A stretch of DNA of 64,000 nt. Origin: Isoetes taiwanensis (taxonomy: Eukaryota; Streptophyta; Lycopodiopsida; Isoetales; Isoetaceae). A program made the translations under genes and the position numbers. Shown piece by piece: positions 57,691 to 64,000 of this stretch. The notes below the pieces were generated by a model. It did not search any database. It was not told where the DNA came from and saw only the letters and a list, made by a program, of their open reading frames with translations. Numbering within the stretch: position 1 is the first letter of the stretch; each line of letters opens with the position of its first letter. The stretch spans positions 250,001 to 314,000 of the forward strand of contig JAJEKV010000083.1 of the NCBI GenBank assembly GCA_021234155.1. Reading direction: 5' to 3'.

Positions 57691-60132
57691 TTTCTACATG
57701 TAGCATGTTTATAATCTTATTTCCAATGCATGTTCCTCTTGGTACCCGCTTGCAGGCCACCACACAGTACCGCGCCCATCTGAAGGACACAAAGGCGCGG
57801 TACCTTGCCAAGCATCAGGGGGAGATGTTCGGCCTGCTGGACACTCATCCTCGAACCTTTTGGCGCAGAGTGCTTCAAGGCCAGCCTGTACCTTGGCTGT
57901 GGGACATCACACCCGCAAAGTGGGGAATAAAGACTTGCAAAGCAGCTTTTATGACCCCGCCAGTGGACGCAGCGTTTCCATACCCCCCGTGATGGCCCCC
58001 CATTGGTTCTCGTGGACGAGGATGTTGAGGAGGGCCCGCGAACGGCTAGCTAATGGGAAGGCAAACACCTCGATGCAGGTATGCAGGCCGAAGTTACTCA
58101 AGTGGGCGGTGGCGTACCGCCAGGCCGGGTCCTCACACCCCTGCTTCAACAGAGCATTGCAGGAGGGTTTCCCCGACAATGGACCACAAGCGTGGTTGTT
58201 CCCATTCACAAGGCGATTCCACAATCAGTCCGCCATTAACGGACGATCATGGTCGGGTTCAGTATTTGCCAAACTGGCTGGCATTCTCGAAGTAAGCGAT
58301 TGACCTGCTGGCCATGAGGCAATGTGCGAGCCCCCTCACACAGGGCTTTTAAACCGCCCACTCAACGCATTGACCATATCTTTACGCCGCTGGCACCGAT
58401 TGAAGACACCGGAATCATCGGCCGGACTTGTATTGTCGCTTTGTGGACTTCGCAAAGCGTTTTGATGATGGTCCCGGGAAAAGTCAGTGGGCTAGACAAT
58501 AATCGGGCTCACGCCGCGCGTAATGCCATATACAAAGTTGTATGAGAGTTGTTTTGTGGGGATGGGTACCACGCCAAGCATTCACCAAGAGTATCGGTCC
58601 CAAGCAGGTTGCCCCTCTCGCCAACACTTTTTGGCCTCTACATTGATCCGGTTAGAGCCCCGGCTTATCGAAAGCATGGGGGATGGTATACGCCTTTTGC
58701 ACCGTGTCATCCGCCAGCTCATCTATGCGACGATGTTGGCTCGCCGCCCACACCGAAGCTATGCGGGCCTCAATTGATGCCCTAGACACATTTTGTCGCT
58801 ACGAACATTACGCGCCAATCTGCCAAGACCGTGGTGGTTCTCATATCCTCTTCTTCCGCCACCCCATGCCTCCGCACTCACATATCGGGGGGAAACATGG
58901 GCGCCACGCCCACCTACAAGTACCTAGGGGTGGAGTTCCCCTCCTCGCCTGGGCTGGAGGCCTTATCCGCTATGGTGACAAAGAAGTCGAAAGCGCTTTA
59001 TGCCATGCGTAAATAAATGGGCCACCAGCAGCGTAGCTATATGATTGGGGCCATCACCACCACTGCTCCTCGCACCGGTCGAGCCCGGCCCCTTTCAGAC
59101 GGGGTCGAGGTTTGGGACCCTGGGTCGCCTCTTTGGCACTGAATGACTTGGAGCAGGTGTGCGTAAGGCATTTTGGCACGGGCACTTGGGGTGAAACCTT
59201 CAGTCCCCTATCGATTCGACTGGGCAGAAACCGATTCTACGCTTATTGAGCCTTTTGATAGACACATCGCCTATTTCTAAAGTGGTTACTATGGGTGATG
59301 CTCGGCCCCGCGACTGGCTTACACCGCGGGCCATGAGTCCCATGCGCTTTAGGGCCCGTTGAGGGGTAAGAGAGATCGCTGGTTCGCCAGATGGAACGGC
59401 AGGTGAGCATGATGCGCATGGGGGCGCAAGGGCCGATCGTGGATGTACCATGGAGTACCTAGATGCTTGTTCCTTGGCAAGCTCGGGACCCCATTGCTCT
59501 AGAGCAGGTCAAATGGCCTATTACAAGGAGCACATCAACCCCAGTGTTAGCTGGGCCCACGCCTTTACCTGCGCTCCCAAACGCCTCAAAAAAGCGCCAG
59601 ACTCATTGCCTCCATTCGCATTGTGTGCCCACCATCTTCGTGATCGAGACGGCAGGTGGATTGGGAGCCCCGCCAGACAAAGCTCGCCGGGCCAAACGGT
59701 GCCATTGAGGATGAGTCTCACACTTTCCAGAGTTGCCCGTTGTTCAAATTCGATCCGCCAGATACGCCCCTTAGTACGGCCGGACGTGCCCTTTGCATTT
59801 GCCCGATGAACACACCGGCCAAGACGCCCCTCCGGGGTCATACATCCAGAGGTACCGACCTGCTGAGGTCACATTTGCCCCCGCCGGTCTGTCCACGACT
59901 AGGCACTACGGGTGGTGCATGACCGATATATTGGGATGTTTCGTGATTTTATATGATTAGCACGCTTGTCGGCTAGGGCCGATTGCTGCCACACGGTTTT
60001 TCCTCAAACCCTTCGGGGGGGTTTTAATCCGGCAAGAATCCCTTTGTCATTGCGTTTTTTGTATTGGGTCCCATAGACCGATTGGTCTCTCGTGGGACGA
60101 TAAAAGTACCTTCCTTCCTTCCTTCCTTCCTT
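57690..60132 (+). mobile_element. LINE (non-LTR) relic with TTCC tail
   Basis: A GC-rich block is inserted in AT-rich CACTA DNA. Its plus strand encodes broken pieces of a LINE reverse transcriptase and ends with GGGTCCCATAGACCGATTGG, then TCTCGTGGGACGATAAAAG and a TTCC run (60109-60132). A tetranucleotide tail in place of poly(A) and the same 3' sequence also at 13.3 kb define a family. The 5' end (about 57690) is set by composition; no TSD was identified. It separates the SET gene from the TNP2 relic, so it inserted into the CACTA element. Confidence 0.75.
57750..59930 (+). pseudogene. LINE reverse transcriptase, many frame breaks
   Basis: Pieces recognisable in shifting frames are, in order: a linker QGEMFGLLDTHPRTFWRRVL; RT-like RLANGKANTSMQVCRPKLLK and LLKWAVAYRQAG; QAGCPLSPTLFGLYID in two frames (about 58598-58640); a damaged YxDD box (HLCDDV, near 58735); TYKYLGVEF (about 58914-58940); and DESHTFQSCPLF (about 59710-59750), a zinc-knuckle-like C-terminal segment. 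The order matches LINE ORF2 proteins. Every segment is separated by a shift or stop, so it is dead. It would have encoded target-primed reverse transcription in the nucleus. Confidence 0.75.
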
Positions 60133-60207
60133 ATCTTTTTCTTTTTCGTTTTGTTTTTTTTTTTATCGTCACATGTATAAATTCCCACAAACAAATAAAT
60201 CTGACTT

Positions 60208-61190
60208 GTGAATTTGCAGTCAAGCGATGATGGGAATGAAAACTCATGTGCTGAAAGTGGCTTTCATGCTGAGAGTGGTTTGATGGAAGCTATACAAAAT
60301 TACTTCCCAACCAATAACTCTAACAATGATGCAAATGGTGATGATGAGAGACCTATCACAGTTCTAGAGAAAGAGACCAGCAAACCACTATACCCAAATG
60401 GAAAGATATCGGCCTCGGCCAAGATGCATACTCATCCTCAACCTACAACACAAATTTAACTGGAGTAATAATAGTGTAGATGATCTTCTCAGGTTAGTAA
60501 TTTGGTTCGAGTTACAAGTTTTCGTTCGTCATTTTTTTGTTTTTTTTCTCTCACTTGATATTTCTTTTTTTTTTTTCTTTTTTTAACAGTTTGCTAGCTG
60601 ATTATATACTTCCAAGTGATCATTGTCTTCCAAAATCAAGGAGGGACGTTAAACAACTTTTGCAAGAACTAGGTTTGCAATACAAATGCATTCATGCATG
60701 TGTAAACGATTGTATACTCTTTTTTCGAATGAATATAGTGAGATGAATGTATGTCCCAAGTGCAATGAGCCACGATACGATGAAAAGCAAAGTCTAAAGT
60801 GCCAAAGAAAGTCTTATGACATATGCCAATCATTCCACGCCTTCAAGTTATGTTTAAGTGTCCTTCTAGCCCAATTCATGGACTTTCATGCAAAACATCG
60901 AAGCAATGATGGTGTCTTGAGGTATCCAACCGATGGTGAGGCATTAAAACATATAGAAGACAAGTGGAAGCATTTTAAGGACGAGCCTAGGAACGTTCGT
61001 TTGGCTTTGGGCATGGATGGTGTTAGTCCATTTAGCACATTGTCGTCTACTTATAGTGTTTGGCCCATTGTTGTTATAAACTACAATATACCACCTTGGA
61101 TGGCAACTAAAGCAGGCCATTTAATGCTCACACTGATAGTTCCAGGTAAATATCTTTACGTAGCATTGCAACTTGTCTTTATATAGGTTA
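60208..61190 (+). pseudogene. CACTA TNP2-type transposase, truncated and frameshifted
   Basis: A likely acceptor TTTGCAG precedes the exon start (60220). The first frame (acidic, NNSNNDANGDDERPI) shifts near 60400 to NLQHKFNWSNNSVDDLL. After an intron (donor 60494, acceptor about 60590) come YILPSDHCLPKSRRDVKQLL and YKCIHACVNDCILF. A second shift at a T-run (about 60720) leads to CPKCNEPRYDEKQ, then LALGMDGVSPFSTLSSTYSV and WPIVVINYNIPPWMATKAG, ending at an intron donor near 61145. This is the N-terminal half of TNP2 with its paired-Cys zinc region. The C-terminal half (DUF4216/4218-type parts and the rest of the catalytic region) is absent before 64000. The element is therefore non-autonomous as seen. 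Confidence 0.88.
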
Positions 61191-64000
61191 CAGTTTTTTG
61201 GATTGTTTTTGGTTTGTTTTTTGATTTAATTTTGGTCAAATAAAAGTTTCAAGATGAATTACTGGTAGCCGTTGTGTTAAAATAGCATAGTCTATTTTAA
61301 ATTGGTTGGAAAGCTTGTGATTTACCAGGTAATTAAAGGTTCTCATAAGTATGATGACTCAATGTAGTATGGCAAGTTCCTGGTTATGAACCTTAGCCCA
61401 AAATATGGAGGACCTTCAAGGCAACTGTTGCAAGATAAGGATAACTCAATGCTGTATGGCAAAGGTACTGTGTTTGTGAGTATAGCCCAAAATATGGATG
61501 GCTTCCAAGGCAACCATTACAAGTGGCAGTTTAAGGTTAGTTATTGACTTAAATAGTTTTTGGACCAATTTGACAAAAATACTAGGGAATGAAACCTCCA
61601 TGATTTCAGGATGACCCCAAAGTGTTTATGACTTAAGGAGTTTATAGCTTGTATGATAGGTAAATTGTTGTGAATGTCATTAAACGTAAGCAATGGAGAA
61701 AGGGATACATTGGGGCATCTATGGTTTTGGACAACCAAAAAAATAAAAGGACTGGAATGATAATTATAGGTTTAAAAATAAATTGAAATTATTATTATTA
61801 TTATTTTTTTTTGTGTGGCAGCATTGATGGAAAATGAACCCTAAAATCGTTAACCCTAAATTCATTAATCGTGGAGTTTCCTAACCCTAAAACTTGGTTG
61901 GCGCCCTAGTTTTTAATGTGCAGCCCTATCACATACAGGTAATACAGATGGAAAGGTCCCAATCGATTCTGTTATGAGCAGACGGCCATCGTAAGCTGAA
62001 CTTGTCTTCTAAAATTCATTTCTATCTATTTTTTAAGGCCAGGATCTTATCAACAAAGAACAGACAGCTAGAGCCGATTTGATTGCCTCTGGAAATATGA
62101 AGATCATGAGTTAGGGAAACCCCGAAAGTACAATTCAACTCTGTAAAAATATGCGATTAGGGCTATTTCGCATAAATACTACAGCTACTGTTTATGGAAT
62201 GTTAAGAGATGAGCAAACCGTGGAGGCCTCCAGCCCGCCCTTGGACGCATAAGAGCCAAGCTGATTGATGCTCTTAGAAGACATGGCATTGAGTCTGTCA
62301 CGAGGCTCAACTTACCAAAGCCCAACTTTGAGGCTTGCGTAATCAATAAAATTGATCCTAATAGGGAGACAGCGAGAAAAGAAAGATTAAGAGTTTCCTA
62401 CCCATGAAGCCATGCAAAGAACGCTTCCAAAGAAAATCCCAACTATCAAGCTAATTTGGATATGGTTGAAGACTCTATCAATGAGGAAGATGACTTAGAC
62501 TTCGAAATTCAGCCTAATCAGGTCGATTGCTAATGCATTTTGGTTTTTCTGATTCATGTTTCAAAACTAGCATTGCAGTAGGTATATTTAGCATCATGTT
62601 TAACATCTTGATATAGTGTAAATAAGCTTGATTGCCAGTAATTTTTCTTCATCTTCTATGCTCCATCTTCGATAACAGAATGGGTAATAATTCTTACTAT
62701 ATCTATTAGGGGTATGCACAACTCCAGACATTTTCTAGCCTTAGATTTGTGTTATTTAGTGGCTGCTATATGGGAAATTACCATTCAGGCTCTATAAGAT
62801 TGCTTATTATAAGGAAATTATGATAAATCTGGCTGTGGTCTTTTCTCATAATTGATTCTTTAAAATGGGTTGAGCACAGAACACAGGTCCAGGATCTTTA
62901 TGTTTAGGTGGGCAGTGAGGTCAAGATGTGAAGAGTTAAATCTAATAATCACGGACCTAAGTCCGAGATCTGTTTGGTTAAATGAATACTGGTTGATTAC
63001 ATGTTGAAGAGAATAATCTTAACCTTTTAACGCACATAGGCACATAGGCCTTTAGTTTTTTGACACCTTACTACTTCTAGTCTATTTATGTGGAAGTCTT
63101 CTAACCCTTAAACTCCTACTGACCTCTACCTTTAAGGATTTGGCTTTAAGAATATTAAAATCACAGTTACAGTTCTTTAATCCTCTGACCATATGATTTA
63201 GAGTTATGGACAGAATTAACAAGCCCTATTGTATGCAGAATTGATTATCTCAGATTTTAATTATGCATGATAATTCCTTGCTAGTAGACGTCTTTCTTCA
63301 GTTAGCATAATAGTTCAGATGTTATGTTGCTCATTAATAGTTCAGAATATCTTAAAGATTTAAATCAGTTTCCTAGAATAATCATATCAAAGGGATTAAA
63401 GATTTTATAAAGTTCTAGGTAGGATCTTGGCAGTATATGATAAACAGGACACTTGCAAGGGATCTTTTTAGTATATGGCATAGATTAATTGATTCAAAAA
63501 TGATAAGCAGGTTTTGACGAATGGGTAAAGGGCGATAAGCCAAAGAATCTCATTGCTTACCTGCTAGTCCATTCACATTTTACCCTGTTTTGGCTAACTT
63601 GTGTTTGTTGGACTGCAGGTAACCGAGATTCTTTCTCCCATACTCCTTTGATTTTTTGTTGGAAATCATTTCTTTTGTACAAGCAACTGAGTTATTGGCA
63701 TATGTGGTATCTCAATTTATTTGATTACGATCATTTGCAAATATACAAAGGTATATTGGTATTTCTGTTAAAAACATTTTGGTTAATCATCATAATGGTA
63801 TATGATTCTTCTTAAAATTCTGCCTCCTTACTGATTTCTGTTGGTGAGTTATTGTTCTTTAATTTTTTCCTAAATTTTAGATTTGTACAAGTAATTATTA
63901 TGTAGCAATTCTTTCCAGTCTTTAGGCTATTTTTAAGGCTTCCCTTTGGCTTTAGCCAAAAGGGGTTGATAAGTCCAATAATTTCAGTTTTGGAATTATT
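61191..64000. other. AT-rich DNA after TNP2, no gene recognised
   Basis: The imperfect direct repeat TAGCCCAAAATATGGA(G/T)G occurs at about 61396 and 61484 with shared CAAGGCAAC. A telomere-like CCCTAAA word occurs a few times at 61838-61890, probably by chance. Scattered AT-rich ORFs lack domains. The missing second half of TNP2 was looked for and not seen; it may lie beyond the window or be lost. Confidence 0.5.

Larger units (their letters stand above)
49364..61190. mobile_element. CACTA (En/Spm) transposon, left part; right end not found
   Basis: The left terminus CACTACAAGAGAATGATGG begins at 49364 after AGG (possible 3-bp duplication). It is followed by an array of TTAGTCA subterminal repeats, a TnpA-like gene (-), a SET-domain gene (+) and a TNP2 transposase relic (+). 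The TNP2 frame and the CACTA end identify the superfamily. No inverse ...CTCTTGTAGTG was found to 64000, so the right end lies outside or is lost. A LINE and an AP2/ERF fragment are inside. That the SET gene is part of the element rather than host DNA is an inference from its position. Confidence 0.75.

Noticed and set aside
61838-61890. Telomere-like CCCTAAA words
   Set aside because: Only a few separated copies in AT-rich DNA; not an interstitial telomeric array.

Overview
The window looks like nuclear DNA of a land plant with a large, repeat-rich genome. The evidence is spliced genes with GT/AG introns of about 75-300 bp, plant-type gene families (GDSL lipase, plant LRR N-cap, AP2/ERF, MED11) and plant transposons of almost every class. 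Base composition is AT-rich except inside several transposon blocks. I cannot name the species; a gymnosperm or fern is possible but not shown. No rRNA, functional tRNA, CRISPR or bacterial-type operon was seen.

Layout. 1-725: a duplicated unit with a tRNA-like (SINE) head. 730-4680: no recognisable gene. 4793-6896: a reverse-oriented LTR-like element that ends beside the cut 5' end of an LRR gene fragment (6901-7512), itself followed by a palindromic AT-rich array (7511-7745). 8405-9793 (-): a complete five-exon GDSL esterase/lipase gene. About 11.7-13.34 kb: a GC-rich retroelement relic ending in a (TTCC)n tail. 15163-15483: a MITE. 15785-18934: an LTR element with matching TSDs that carries only gag. 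21.87-23.77 kb: a decayed Ty1/copia pol plus LTR. 25504-26165 (-): a complete three-exon gene for Mediator subunit MED11. 30.8-43.3 kb: a large, GC-richer, decayed DNA element with a GHTH-type (DUF7869-like) DDE transposase on +, a second gene on -, and dozens of AAATTGGGC/GCCCAATTT palindromes. 43.3-44.1 kb: two Helitron-like hairpins. 44871-45248 (-): a small EF-hand gene. 46.95-48.62 kb: a non-autonomous TIR element packed with AATCGCTTAAGCGATT palindromes.

From 49364 to at least 61.19 kb lies a CACTA (En/Spm) element. It has a CACTA terminus, an array of TTAGTCA subterminal repeats, an uninterrupted eight-exon TnpA-like gene on - (417 aa), an uninterrupted three-exon SET-domain gene on + (417 aa), a broken TNP2 transposase on +, a captured AP2/ERF fragment inside an intron of the TnpA-like gene, and a LINE with a TTCC tail inserted before TNP2. 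No right terminus was found in the window.

The host genes appear independent of each other. The most interesting system is the CACTA element with an apparently intact histone-methyltransferase-like gene beside its TnpA-like gene. Next is the DUF7869 element with its palindromic repeats, whose architecture recurs with different sequences at 7.5 kb and 47-48 kb. Exon boundaries were placed by eye from splice consensus and frame, and no database search was possible.
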